A stretch of 64,000 nucleotides of DNA from Methylorubrum aminovorans (GTDB lineage Bacteria; Pseudomonadota; Alphaproteobacteria; Rhizobiales; Beijerinckiaceae), in NCBI RefSeq assembly GCF_022179725.1, contig NZ_BPRC01000003.1, positions 1 to 64,000 of the forward strand, in the 5' to 3' direction. The stretch's first letter is position 1; the number at the start of each line of letters is the position of its first letter. Positions 1 through 8,079 of this stretch are shown piece after piece. The notes beneath the pieces are model-generated. The model was given only the letters and a program-made list of their open reading frames with translations. It had not been told where the DNA came from and did not search any database. The position numbers and the translations under genes were made by a program.

Positions 1-1
1 G

Positions 2-94
2 CAGTTCCGCCGCGTCGCCACTCGCTACGAGAAGACCGCCCGCAACTACGCCGCCGTCGTCACGCTCGCCGCCATCGTCCTATGGCTCCGGTAA
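2..94 (+). CDS. IS5-type transposase, C-terminal end only (partial)
   Basis: The window opens inside a reading frame of 30 codons ending in TAA at 92-94. The visible tail contains RYEKTARNYAAVV and ends in LWLR, which is the characteristic C-terminus of IS5-family DDE transposases (catalytic E followed by the KTARNY segment). The rest of the element lies outside the window, so intactness cannot be judged. It shows that an insertion sequence sits at the left edge of the exopolysaccharide locus. Confidence 0.75.
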   Translation, partial: QFRRVATRYEKTARNYAAVVTLAAIVLWLR

Positions 95-107
95 CTGTCC
101 ACGCGAC

Positions 108-338
108 CTAGAACGAGGGCCTGTTACCGAGACACCGGCAGCGGTCGCCTTTCACCATTTCGCAGCGGCCGCTGCAGCATTCCCAGGCGCTGCGTCCGAC
201 CCAGCCGTAGGCCTGGCACGCGCTATCGATGTCGCGCGTCGTCATGAGCTTGGGCGACCGGCCGATCGCGGGCGTCGTGGAAAGGTTGCTTCCTATGATG
301 ACGGCGGGAAAGACGGCGTAGAGCGCGATCTTTCGCAT
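108..338 (-). CDS. small secreted cysteine-rich protein
   Basis: This 76-residue protein has a basic N-terminus (MRKIALYAVF) and a hydrophobic stretch to about residue 24, consistent with a Sec signal peptide. The mature part holds six cysteines at residues 41, 54, 55, 59, 67 and 69, in the order C-x12-CC-x3-C-x7-C-x-C, with Trp46 and Trp52 between the first two. An excellent GGAGGA ribosome binding site lies a few bases before the ATG and fixes the start. The cysteine spacing suggests a disulfide-stabilised mini-protein in the periplasm or outside the cell. I recognise no family, so the function is unknown. It lies between an IS end and the acyltransferase gene and could belong to either neighbourhood. 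Confidence 0.6.
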   Translation of the reverse strand: MRKIALYAVFPAVIIGSNLSTTPAIGRSPKLMTTRDIDSACQAYGWVGRSAWECCSGRCEMVKGDRCRCLGNRPSF

Positions 339-571
339 GATGCATCCTCCGTAATGACGTGGATCGCCATCGGTCGATCTCTCGACGCGACGGACGACCT
401 CTATCACGGGACGTGAGTACGGGATTTCCATCGGGACGGAATGGCGTCGCGTTCCGACGACCCCGACGCTCGGGACTGTCCGGCGTCCCGGCACCCGCCG
501 GACGGAAGGGAACGGCGGCCCGCTGGCGCGGGCCCGATCCACCCTGCCTTGGGCGGCAGGAGGTGACGGAA

Positions 572-1660
572 TCACCCCGTCGCCCCCGCCGGGCGGCGGC
601 GCAAGGCGGTGAGGCCGGCGAGCAGCGGCGCCTCGACGAAGCGGTAGGCGTATTCGGCGACGAGGCAGGAGGCGAGCACGGCGAGGGCGGTCCAGAGGCC
701 GCCGTACCCGCTGCCCGCCCCCACCGCTGCGAGGGCGAGAAAGACGATATCGAGCAGCAGGTTGTGCAGCAGGTAGAGGGAGTAGGAGCCGTTGCCCAGC
801 GGCGACAGGCGGAGCACCGCCCGTGGGGTACGCCCCTGTCGCTCCTGAAGCGTCATGCCGAGCACCAGCAATGCGCTCGGGACGCCCCAGAGCAGCACCG
901 TCGGGATCGCGGGGAAGCCGAGGACGGCCGATGCCAGGAAGCCGACGAGCGCCGCCGCGATCGCGGCGGGGGCGAGCAGGCGCGGCAGGGTGGCGGCGCG
1001 GGTCACGAGGACGGCGATCCACATCCCCGCCACGAATTCGAGCAGGAGCGTGCTGGTGATGACCTGGAGGGCGGCCCCGCGGCTCTCCAGGAGGCACCCG
1101 GCGACGACCGCGGCGAGCAGCAGCCCGGTCAGGACCTTGAGCGAGAGCCGGCGGCCCAGCGGCAGGCAGGCGCCGAAGCAGAGATAGAAGAGCAGCTCGT
1201 AGGAGAGGGTCCAGCCCGGACCGATGATCAGCGCCGAGGAGCCCGGCCAGAGCAGGAGCGCGCCGAGCGCCTCCCAGGGAGGGAGGGCGTGAGGCTTCAG
1301 GAACGCGGCATGGAAGGCGACGTAGAGGCCGCAATAGAGCCAGTAGACGGGAAAGATGCGCGCGAAGCGGCGGTAGAGGAAGCGGCCCGCAGCGGCGGCG
1401 TCCCGGCTGGAATGCCGAGTTGCGTGGACCATGATGAAGCCGCTGATGACGAAGAAGATGTGAACACCGCTCGCGCCGATTACCGAGAGATCGAGCCAGG
1501 CATCGTGCTCGGGTCCGAGGAAGCCCTGCGCCCGTGCGGCGATGCCGGCATGGTAGACGACGACCATCAGCGCGGCGGCGAAGCGCAGGAACTGGAGCGC
1601 CTGCACCTCCCCGTCCAGCGACGTACCTGCGCAGAGAGGACGGGAGGCGGCGACGCTCAC
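572..1660 (-). CDS. acyltransferase family 3 (OafA/YrhL-like) membrane protein
   Basis: This integral membrane O-acyltransferase probably decorates the exopolysaccharide with acetyl or a similar acyl group. The N-terminal signature LRFAAALMVVVYHAG carries the conserved His of the family. It is followed by about ten hydrophobic segments, including GVHIFFVISGFIM, typical of acyltransferase_3. The frame is open from an upstream TTG/ATG near 1717. The GTG at 1660 is preferred because AAGGAGA lies six bases before it, and it gives 362 residues, the usual family length. The first gene of the polysaccharide locus, it is transcribed leftward after the GT25 gene. The acyl donor and target sugar cannot be told from sequence. 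Confidence 0.85.
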   Translation of the reverse strand: MSVAASRPLCAGTSLDGEVQALQFLRFAAALMVVVYHAGIAARAQGFLGPEHDAWLDLSVIGASGVHIFFVISGFIMVHATRHSSRDAAAAGRFLYRRFARIFPVYWLYCGLYVAFHAAFLKPHALPPWEALGALLLWPGSSALIIGPGWTLSYELLFYLCFGACLPLGRRLSLKVLTGLLLAAVVAGCLLESRGAALQVITSTLLLEFVAGMWIAVLVTRAATLPRLLAPAAIAAALVGFLASAVLGFPAIPTVLLWGVPSALLVLGMTLQERQGRTPRAVLRLSPLGNGSYSLYLLHNLLLDIVFLALAAVGAGSGYGGLWTALAVLASCLVAEYAYRFVEAPLLAGLTALRRRPAGATG

Positions 1661-1755
1661 GATAGTCTCCTTTCCCCGGCTCGATCCGGCCGGATGCTCC
1701 AACCTGTTTCGCCGCATCGCCCCTAAGGCCGGCGGCCACTTTTCGGAACGAGGCT

Positions 1756-2547
1756 CTAAGCTTCTGATTTTGCATCGTCTCTCTCCGAAAGCCGGCGCCC
1801 ACCTTTCGGGACGATGCTCTCGCCGAGAAGACCGAGGCGCAGGGCGCGCCCGGTGCGGCGCAGCCCGTTCTTAAGGCCGCGCGCGGCGGAGACCGGCGCC
1901 GCCAGGGCGTCCATCCGGTCGAACCACTTGAGCGTTCCGATATCGGTGCGCGAGGCGCGCTGCTCGGCGAGCGGCGGCATCGCCGCGTAGGTCGCGAAGC
2001 CGCATTGGCGCCGGGCGATGTTGAGCGCCCCGTCGATCGGCATCCGCCCGCCCTGCGGGTGTCCGTGCGGGCGCATCAGGAACGCCTCCGCGGCTGCGAC
2101 GAGCCGGGGTAGCGCCCGCCCGCTCACCGCGTAGCAATGCAGCCCGATGAACTCGACGAGGGGGGCGATCCGCACGAGTCCGGTCTCTGTCCAGTCGCGG
2201 CGCAGCTCGGGCAGCTGCATGTGGCCGGCGTAGAACACGTCCCACGCCTCTGGCAGCTCCGTGACCAGCCCGGCGCGGGCGGCGAAATCGGCGGCGAAGG
2301 CGACGTCGTCCTCGATGACGAGGAGCGAGCGCACCCCGAGGGCGGCGCGCCAGACCGCGAGATGGCTGAGATAGGCGCCGTGCTCGCCGACCGAATCGAA
2401 GCCGCCCGCCTCCGCCGGCCGGATCGCCGGAAAGAACGTTGCCGCGCGCAAATGCCCGATGCGGGCCAGCTCGCGCTCGGTCTCCCGGCGACGATCCGCA
2501 CGGGAGGGCAGATTGACGACGACGACGCGCTCGAACCGCTCCAGCAC
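1756..2547 (-). CDS. glycosyltransferase family 25 (LPS biosynthesis type)
   Basis: The 263-residue cytoplasmic glycosyltransferase begins with VVVVNLPSRADRR, the GT25 opening motif, and has LLVIEDDV near residue 80 as the acidic metal/nucleotide-sugar site. The spacing GEHGAYLSHLAVW is also typical of the family. It probably adds a sugar to the exopolysaccharide or LPS repeat unit. The last roughly 20 codons (from SIVPKGG to the stop) are not family sequence. They are translated from a copy of the dispersed GCATCGT palindrome at 1772-1817, so the native C-terminus appears to have been replaced or extended by a repeat insertion. Sugar specificity is unknown. Confidence 0.85.
   Translation of the reverse strand: MLERFERVVVVNLPSRADRRRETERELARIGHLRAATFFPAIRPAEAGGFDSVGEHGAYLSHLAVWRAALGVRSLLVIEDDVAFAADFAARAGLVTELPEAWDVFYAGHMQLPELRRDWTETGLVRIAPLVEFIGLHCYAVSGRALPRLVAAAEAFLMRPHGHPQGGRMPIDGALNIARRQCGFATYAAMPPLAEQRASRTDIGTLKWFDRMDALAAPVSAARGLKNGLRRTGRALRLGLLGESIVPKGGRRLSERDDAKSEA
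1772..1817. repeat. dispersed palindromic repeat (REP-like), copy 1
   Basis: A 46-bp imperfect palindrome begins GCATCGTCTCTC and ends GGGACGATGC. Its arms carry CCGAAAG and CTTTCGG around a GCC-GGCGCC centre. Related copies are at 38540, 45423 and 59058. A degenerate half copy (ACTTTTCGGAACGAGGCTC) lies just to the left at about 1737-1756. This copy is inside the 3' end of the GT25 reading frame. Confidence 0.75.
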
Positions 2548-3126
2548 CGCTGCCCCTCCCGCGTGTCCCTGCCGTGCCCGTCCCGAGGTGATCCCGGCGA
2601 CGGCTGCCCCATGGAGGGCACGTTACCTGCGGCTTCTGTGCGGATGATCCGCCCGGTGGGAGGGGGCCGGTTCGGGAAAAAGGCGTAGCCGGCGGCCTCT
2701 GCGCGGCGATGCGCTTCTATCGCCCGAATCGATCGGGGCCGGAAGGCACTCGGGCAGCGAATCACGGGATCGACCGCTGTCGCGCACGCAACCTCTGCGA
2801 GAAGTGATTCGTGCCCGGATCCGTATCCGCGGGCAGGCTCGGTCCGCTTCGCCCGGTCCGCGGCGCGCCGGCGTGCCGGCCTCCCCTCCGCGTACCGCGC
2901 CGGCCGACGGCACCGGGCCTCGCGGGGGCGATAGCGGCACCCGTCCGCGACGGGGCGCGGTCTCCGGGAGGCAGCTCATTGACCTTGAGCTTGGTCAGGA
3001 ACAGGCGGGAGGGCCGGACCCGTGCGGTCGGCGATCCCCTCGCGTCGGCGCCTCGGATGGCGTCACGGGCGACCCCGTTCGGCACACCCGACGCGATCTC
3101 GTCGCTTCTCGTGCAGATTTCGGACG
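2548..3126. other. intergenic region without recognisable gene
   Basis: This 579-bp stretch lies between the GT25 gene and the LuxR-type regulator, both leftward. Open frames exist on both strands, but their translations are Arg/Pro/Gly-rich shadow products without family motifs or good ribosome binding sites. It probably carries the promoter of the GT25-acyltransferase unit. I see no clear terminator or RNA gene. Confidence 0.5.
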
Positions 3127-3921
3127 TCACTCGTCCTGGAAGTACTTGTTCGTCAGATAGGCGACTTCGGTGCGGTTCTTCGCCTTAAGCTTCTTCATAA
3201 TGTTGCGAACGTGAACCTTGACGGTGCTCTCGCACATATTGAGCTCGTAGGCGATGATCTTGTTGGGCGTGCCCTTCCGCAGGGCCCGGGCGACGCTGAT
3301 CTGACGGGGCGAGAACACCTCGTCGTCCTTCTTCGTGCCCTGCGGCTTGGCGGAGCCGTTTGCGAGCGCCGTGAGCATGCAGGCGGCGGGCATGTAGACA
3401 CCCCCCGCGCAGACGAGCCGGAACGCCTGCACGGCGACATCGAGGGAGCTGGTGGTCGGGATGTAGCCCTGCACGCCGAGCTGGAATATCCTGACGATAA
3501 CCTCGGCGCTCTCCGTGTCCGACATCACCATCACCGAGGCGGTGTCGTTCCAGCCGCGCAGCTCTTCCAGATCGCGGGTGATGAAGGCGAGCTCCGCATC
3601 CGCCGTCTGCCCGCCGGGCAGGCAGAGGACGACGAGGGACGCCGCCGGATGCAGGCCGTCCTCCCGCCACCGCTGAAGGCTGGGATAGAGCGCGAAGGTC
3701 GCGGTCTTGTCCGTCCCCTTCAGGGAGGTGAGCAGGCACTGGCCGACCAGAGGACGATGGTCGATCAGGACGATCGTATGGCCGCCCGCCTCGGCCCGCA
3801 CCATCTTGGACTCCACCAAGCCGGCGGCGGACGGGATCAACCCACCTTGGTCGACTTGTGCCTCAAAGGCGATATGCCGACCAGCCGGAGTCCCAACCCG
3901 AACGACATCCACGCTGTTCAT
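3127..3921 (-). CDS. LuxR/NarL-type regulator with degenerate receiver domain
   Basis: This 264-residue DNA-binding protein probably regulates the exopolysaccharide locus. Residues about 48-175 have the order of a receiver domain, but the phosphorylated Asp is replaced by Cys100 (SLVVLCLPGG) and the conserved Lys by Thr156 (GYIPTT). Aspartyl phosphorylation is therefore unlikely. Residues about 205-260 are a classic LuxR helix-turn-helix: FSPRQISVARAL, then NKIIAYELNMCESTVKVH and VRNIMKKLKAKNRTE. An AGGGGGG ribosome binding site precedes the ATG. A long AT-rich control region lies upstream. It has no partner kinase nearby, so a ligand- or protein-controlled switch is more likely than a two-component regulator. 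Confidence 0.85.
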   Translation of the reverse strand: MNSVDVVRVGTPAGRHIAFEAQVDQGGLIPSAAGLVESKMVRAEAGGHTIVLIDHRPLVGQCLLTSLKGTDKTATFALYPSLQRWREDGLHPAASLVVLCLPGGQTADAELAFITRDLEELRGWNDTASVMVMSDTESAEVIVRIFQLGVQGYIPTTSSLDVAVQAFRLVCAGGVYMPAACMLTALANGSAKPQGTKKDDEVFSPRQISVARALRKGTPNKIIAYELNMCESTVKVHVRNIMKKLKAKNRTEVAYLTNKYFQDE

Positions 3922-4168
3922 TTTCCACCCCCCTTCAACAACTGGACGTTAACAAATCATGTTCAATCCGCGTCAGTCGAGGCGCCTTGTCGGTTCATCG
4001 TCAGATTGTATCCGGACGATGTAGCTTTGCATTAAAAAAACGTTAACGGATTTTTGCAGATCCTGTCAATCGAAACGGCTACTCCTTTCGGGTATCGGTA
4101 GAATCACATCGGTCTTTGCTGCGATCGCATCAAAAATCTAGTTCGTGAAAACTGTAAAGGAAAACTCG

Positions 4169-4261
4169 ATGTCGAATGAATGCTTTTACCTCTGCTTTTC
4201 GGGAGAATGTTTTTCCACGGTCGGAATATACTTGGGTCTCCGGCTCGCCTCAGGGCTATGA
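4169..4261 (+). CDS. possible 30-residue small protein
   Basis: An ATG at 4169 is preceded by AAAGGAAAA at ribosome-binding distance and opens a 30-codon frame ending in TGA at 4259-4261. The product has three cysteines (residues 5, 9 and 14) and a hydrophobic second half (GIYLGLRLASGL). It lies in the AT-rich control region, where random stops are frequent, so an open frame with a ribosome binding site is mildly notable. No family is recognised. It could equally be chance or a leader peptide. Confidence 0.2.
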   Translation: MSNECFYLCFSGECFSTVGIYLGLRLASGL

Positions 4262-4408
4262 TTGCCGAGCCGATGTATTGATTTGATCAGCTTTCAGCCT
4301 GACTTAGCTGTTTGGTGGATGGGGTCGAATTTTAACAAAAATTGTCTAATATCATTTGGGTGTCCCGCGAAAAGCAAAGCGGTCTATTTTGATCGGTAAT
4401 GTACTTGA

Positions 4409-4438
4409 TTGTGTTGAATTTGAGTGGAAAAATATAAT
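4409..4438 (+). promoter_or_regulatory. possible sigma70-type promoter
   Basis: TTGTGT at 4409-4414 and a perfect TATAAT at 4433-4438 are separated by 18 bp, pointing right. The next gene on this strand is the DUF6894 gene 430 bp away, so the target is uncertain. The AT-rich surroundings raise the chance of a coincidental match. Confidence 0.3.
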
Positions 4439-4869
4439 AAATCGACGATAAACCGAATTTCCAATTCGACAGTTAAATTGCTTAAGTAATCAGCGGGCGG
4501 AAGTTGAATTTCGGTCGTTAAAGTTCTCGTTGTCGAACTTGCCGCTCGATCCGGACCGCGAACCGACACCCGACCCGCGGATGAAAGCTCCCCCTAGGCC
4601 GTTGGATGATGGTCGCGCGGCCGAGGATCATCCGGCGTCATGGCCGGGGTAGAGATGGGGGGATCCCCACCCGTCCGAGGTGGTCTCGCCTACCTCCAAA
4701 GCGACTCGATCGATCCGAGGCTTGCCCCGGCGCCCGCGACGACAGACTGACGAACGTCAGGATTTTTCCGGTCGTGGAATTCATTGTCCGGAGTTGGTAA
4801 AAAGTTTCCCGGGGTTTCGATTTATCTTTTCCTTTATCCACGGTCGGGATGATTCGATTGGAGGCTGGA

Positions 4870-5085
4870 TTGAACTCTCGCTTTCACTTTGACCTTGAGA
4901 ACGGACGCGAGGCGATCCGCGACGAGGAGGGCGTTTGGGCGATCAATCTCGCCGCGGCGCTCGAGCAGGTGACCGCAGGCGTCGACGAGCTGCGCGCCGC
5001 AGGGGAATTCGAGGACATCGCCGATGGGTGGTTCCTCGTCGTCCGCGACGACGCGGGCGTGGTCAGGAAGTGCCTGCCGCTCTGA
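4870..5085 (+). CDS. DUF6894 family small protein
   Basis: This short cytoplasmic protein belongs to DUF6894, a family common in Methylobacterium and relatives. RFHFDLENG, then IRDEEGVW near the N-terminus, and GWFLVVRDDAGVV near the C-terminus match the family pattern xYHFHxxDGxxxxDxEG...V.D..G. The frame is open from an ATG at 4849. The TTG at 4870 is preferred because GGAGG lies five bases before it and it gives MNSRFHF, the family's usual opening. Length is then 71 residues. The function of the family is unknown. The gene stands alone between the regulator and the glycosyltransferase cluster. Confidence 0.75.
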   Translation: MNSRFHFDLENGREAIRDEEGVWAINLAAALEQVTAGVDELRAAGEFEDIADGWFLVVRDDAGVVRKCLPL

Positions 5086-5320
5086 GCCCGTCGCAGGCCG
5101 CTCCGTCACCGGACGCCGTCCCGCGGGCGATACCGGTGCGGAGGGCCTAACGCGGGGGGGAGGGCGGCGGTCACCCGGGCCGGCAACGGCGGCGGGGAAC
5201 GAGGATGGGGCCGCGCCGGCGTCGACGGCGCATCGGGGCGCATCGTGGTGGGGACCCGTCTCGGTGGGGACACGCCTCGGGGCCGGGGGAGGACCGTCCG
5301 CGCCCGGTTCGGGTTCGACC

Positions 5321-6400
5321 TCAGCCCTTGTACTCGATGATGACGGTGTCGCGCCGCCGGAGCCGGTCGAGGTGGAAGCGGGCGTAGCCCACCATCTGCG
5401 GCAGCTTGGCGAGCGCGCAGTGGACGCCGTAGGTCCAGGCCTCGCGGCCCGCGAAGCCGCGCCGCCTCAGCCCGCGCGCGACCCGCCAGGACAGGTGACC
5501 GTAGAGAGCCAGCCCCAGAACCGGCAGCAGCGGCGAGATCGGCATCGCCCCGACGAGGAGCGCCGGCACCGCCCCGCCCCAGACGAGGGTGCTCCGCACC
5601 TGGCGCTGGAAGTGCGGGACCGCGGACGCCTTGTGCCGGTCGTGCACCCGGGCGAAGGCGTAGCCGGAGCGCTCGGTGCGCTTCCACCATTGGCGCATCG
5701 ACGTCATGGCGGCATCGTGCAGCGTCATGTCGATGTCGATCCGCTGGATCGTCCAGCCCTGCTGACGCATCCGCACGCACAGATCCTCGTCCTCCCCCGC
5801 GATCAGGGAGGAGTCGTAGGCGTCGACGGCGTCGAGGGCGGCGACGCGCACCAGGGCGTCGCCGCCGCAGGCGGTCGCCTGACCGACCGGCGTGTTCCAC
5901 TCGATGTCGCACAGCAGGTTGTAGACCGATCCGTCCGGGTGCCGCTCGCGCCGCCGGCCCGCCACCGCGCCGCAGCGCGGGTCCGCCGCGAGCACGCGCA
6001 GGGCGGCGGGAATCCAGCCTTCGAGCACCTCGCAATCGCCGTCGACGAACTGGATGGCGACGGTCTCCGGGTGCCTCGCGCGCAGACGCGCGATCCCGGC
6101 GTTGCGCGCGCGCGCGGCGGTGAACGGCAGCGCCCGGTCGAGCTCCACCACCTCCGCCCCGACCGAGCGGGCATGGGCGCCGCTGCCGTCGGTCGAGCCC
6201 GAATCAACATAGACGACCGGCCAGGGCGTCCCCGCGAGGGAGGCGAGGCAGCGCTTGAGCCGCTCGCCCTCGTTGCGGCCGATGACCACGACGCCGAGGG
6301 GGGGCTCCGCCCCGGGGGCGATCGCTCGGCCGGCCGCCCCTGCGGACGGGCCAAGGGCGGGCGGGGCGAGCCGTGTCGCCGCGGTGATCGGGCGGGTCAA
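5321..6400 (-). CDS. glycosyltransferase family 2 with C-terminal membrane segments
   Basis: This 359-residue GT-A enzyme probably extends the polysaccharide repeat. The sequence PLGVVVIGRNEGERL opens the fold, VVYVDSGSTDGS binds nucleotide sugar, FVDGDCEV is the DxD-type metal site, and GEDEDLCVRMRQQG is the acceptor/base region. Hydrophobic segments around residues 255-305 (including the stretch near PISPLLPVLGLALYG) should anchor it to the membrane. No ATG is available. The likely start is the TTG at 6398-6400, which overlaps the TGA stop of the flippase gene and has GGAG just upstream, so the two are translationally coupled. It is the second gene of a leftward wzx-GT2 unit. Confidence 0.8.
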   Translation of the reverse strand: MTRPITAATRLAPPALGPSAGAAGRAIAPGAEPPLGVVVIGRNEGERLKRCLASLAGTPWPVVYVDSGSTDGSGAHARSVGAEVVELDRALPFTAARARNAGIARLRARHPETVAIQFVDGDCEVLEGWIPAALRVLAADPRCGAVAGRRRERHPDGSVYNLLCDIEWNTPVGQATACGGDALVRVAALDAVDAYDSSLIAGEDEDLCVRMRQQGWTIQRIDIDMTLHDAAMTSMRQWWKRTERSGYAFARVHDRHKASAVPHFQRQVRSTLVWGGAVPALLVGAMPISPLLPVLGLALYGHLSWRVARGLRRRGFAGREAWTYGVHCALAKLPQMVGYARFHLDRLRRRDTVIIEYKG

Positions 6401-7818
6401 AGCAAAGCTCCGCGCAACTGCGGCAGGCCGTCGAAGGCGGTGCCGAGGGAGAAGGCTCCACGCGCCATCGTGGCGAGGAGAAGCGTCGCCAGGAGGACGG
6501 CGGTGGCGAGCAGATCGTGCGAGCCGAAACCGGTCCGCCGGCGCAGCTGGGCGCCGAGGAGGACCGTGTAGCGCACGACGTCGGCGGTCACGAGGATCGA
6601 CAGGGCGCCGAGCATTCCGCCCGCGTCGAAGGCGAGCGGCAGACCGATCAGCAGGTAGGCGAGCTTGACCACGCTTGCGATGGTGCCCGCCTGCGGCAAT
6701 CCGCGGCCGATCAGGACGTACTCGTTCGTGGTGCACAGGATCGTCGCCCAGCTGCCGAGCAGCAGCGGTGGCAGCATCGCGCCGGCCAGGGCATAGCGCG
6801 GATCGTAGATGACGCGGAGAAGGAGGTCTCCGCAGGCCGCCACACCGCCGATCCCGACCGCGGCCGTGAGGAGGAAGCCGAGGCGCATCGGTCCGATCTC
6901 GCGGCGCAGCCGGTCGTGCGGCACGTCGCCCGCCGCGGAGACGAGCGGAAAGACCATGGAATGGCCCAGGCGGCCGGCCAGGGCGGCCGGCAGGTCGGCC
7001 ATGGTCCGGGCGATGCTGTAGATCCCCAGCAGGGCGAGCGGCGCGAGGCTGCCGATGTAGAGCCGGTCGATGTTGAGGCTGAAGAAGCCGACCATCGACC
7101 ACAGGAAGATCCATTTGCCGAACCGGACGATCTCGCCGAGAGACCGACGCTCGAGGCGGAAGCGGTTGCGCGCCTCGGGCATCATGAAGCTGGCGGCGAC
7201 CCGCAGCAGGGAGCTCAGGAGATTGCACAGCAGGATCGTCCAGACTGTCGGGCTCCACGAGACCAGCAGCAGCAGCACGACGGTACCGATGAAGTCCAGG
7301 ATCAGGTCGAACAGCGTCAGCATCGGCAGCTTCAGGCGCCGCTGCAGCAGGTAGAGAGAGGTCGAGGTCGTGCCGGCCACCGCGAGCGTGAGCGCCCCGA
7401 TCTGGATCGCGGCTTCGGGCGCGCCGTAGATCTCCGCCAGCGGCCCGGAGAAGAGGCAGCAGATCGCGAACAGGATCAGTCCCCGCAAGACCTGCAGCGT
7501 CCAGGCCGTATTGTAGAAGGCCGGTTCGTCCCCGCGCGAGTTGTTGACGATGTTCTGGCCGATGCCGATGTCGGACAGAAGCTCCGCGCCCGCCCGGATG
7601 ACCATGATCACCGCGACCATGCCGAAGATCTCGGGCGCGATCAGGCGCGACAGGATGACGTTGGAGCCGAAGCGCAACGCGACGCTCGCCGCGTAGGTGC
7701 CGATCGTCCAGGCACTGCCGCTGAGGATCGCGCCGCGGGACAGCGTCAGGACGCCGCTCACGGGCGGTGCCCCGGCGCTGCGGAGCGGGGAAGGGCCGAG
7801 CGAGGGACCGCAGGGCAC
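6397..7818 (-). CDS. polysaccharide flippase, Wzx/MOP superfamily
   Basis: This 473-residue polytopic inner-membrane protein should flip the undecaprenyl-linked repeat unit to the periplasm. Near residue 30 it has SGSAWTIGTYAASVALRFG followed by NVILSRLIAPEIFGMVAV, the classic start of oligosaccharide flippases (WzxC/RfbX type), and about 12 to 14 hydrophobic segments follow. QNIVNNSRGDEPAFYNTAW is the conserved loop after the second helix. An internal GTG about 19 codons in is an alternative start. The gene overlaps the GT2 gene downstream and is divergent from the polymerase gene across 261 bp. Confidence 0.85.
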   Translation of the reverse strand: MPCGPSLGPSPLRSAGAPPVSGVLTLSRGAILSGSAWTIGTYAASVALRFGSNVILSRLIAPEIFGMVAVIMVIRAGAELLSDIGIGQNIVNNSRGDEPAFYNTAWTLQVLRGLILFAICCLFSGPLAEIYGAPEAAIQIGALTLAVAGTTSTSLYLLQRRLKLPMLTLFDLILDFIGTVVLLLLVSWSPTVWTILLCNLLSSLLRVAASFMMPEARNRFRLERRSLGEIVRFGKWIFLWSMVGFFSLNIDRLYIGSLAPLALLGIYSIARTMADLPAALAGRLGHSMVFPLVSAAGDVPHDRLRREIGPMRLGFLLTAAVGIGGVAACGDLLLRVIYDPRYALAGAMLPPLLLGSWATILCTTNEYVLIGRGLPQAGTIASVVKLAYLLIGLPLAFDAGGMLGALSILVTADVVRYTVLLGAQLRRRTGFGSHDLLATAVLLATLLLATMARGAFSLGTAFDGLPQLRGALL

Positions 7819-8079
7819 GAAGGCATGACGGAGGTCTCACGGCACGGACGCACGATCCACGTTCCCCTTGTCGGTTCGGGTCTCGAAGGTCACGGTCAGG
7901 CTAGAGGCGACCCATGCGCCGAGACATGCCGTCCTTCGCCGGAGCGGATCGGAGCGGATCGGCCGAACGGGGTAGGGCGCTACCTCCCGCGGATCGGCGA
8001 GAACCCCTGAATGGTGCTGGCCGGCGCCGTCCCGGCCCTCGCCTAGGCTCGCGTTACGGATCACCGGAACCACCCGACC

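Larger units (their letters stand above)
3922..4869. other. AT-rich non-coding control region
   Basis: About 950 bp lie between the divergent LuxR-type gene (leftward) and the DUF6894 gene (rightward). About 3940-4560 is clearly richer in A and T than the rest of the window, with runs such as ATTAAAAAAACG and AATATAATAAATCG. It holds at least one sigma70-like promoter (4409-4438) and one very short candidate ORF (4169-4261). The right third returns to high GC. The base composition suggests a regulatory island or transferred DNA rather than ordinary coding sequence. Confidence 0.55.

Noticed and set aside
359..1726. 455-residue rightward frame opposite the acyltransferase
   Set aside because: It is the Arg/Glu/Gly-rich antisense shadow of the acyltransferase gene, without motifs or ribosome binding site.
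4384..4569. 61-residue leftward ORF in the AT-rich region
   Set aside because: No ribosome binding site or recognisable motif; composition fits a chance frame at the edge of the AT-rich island.
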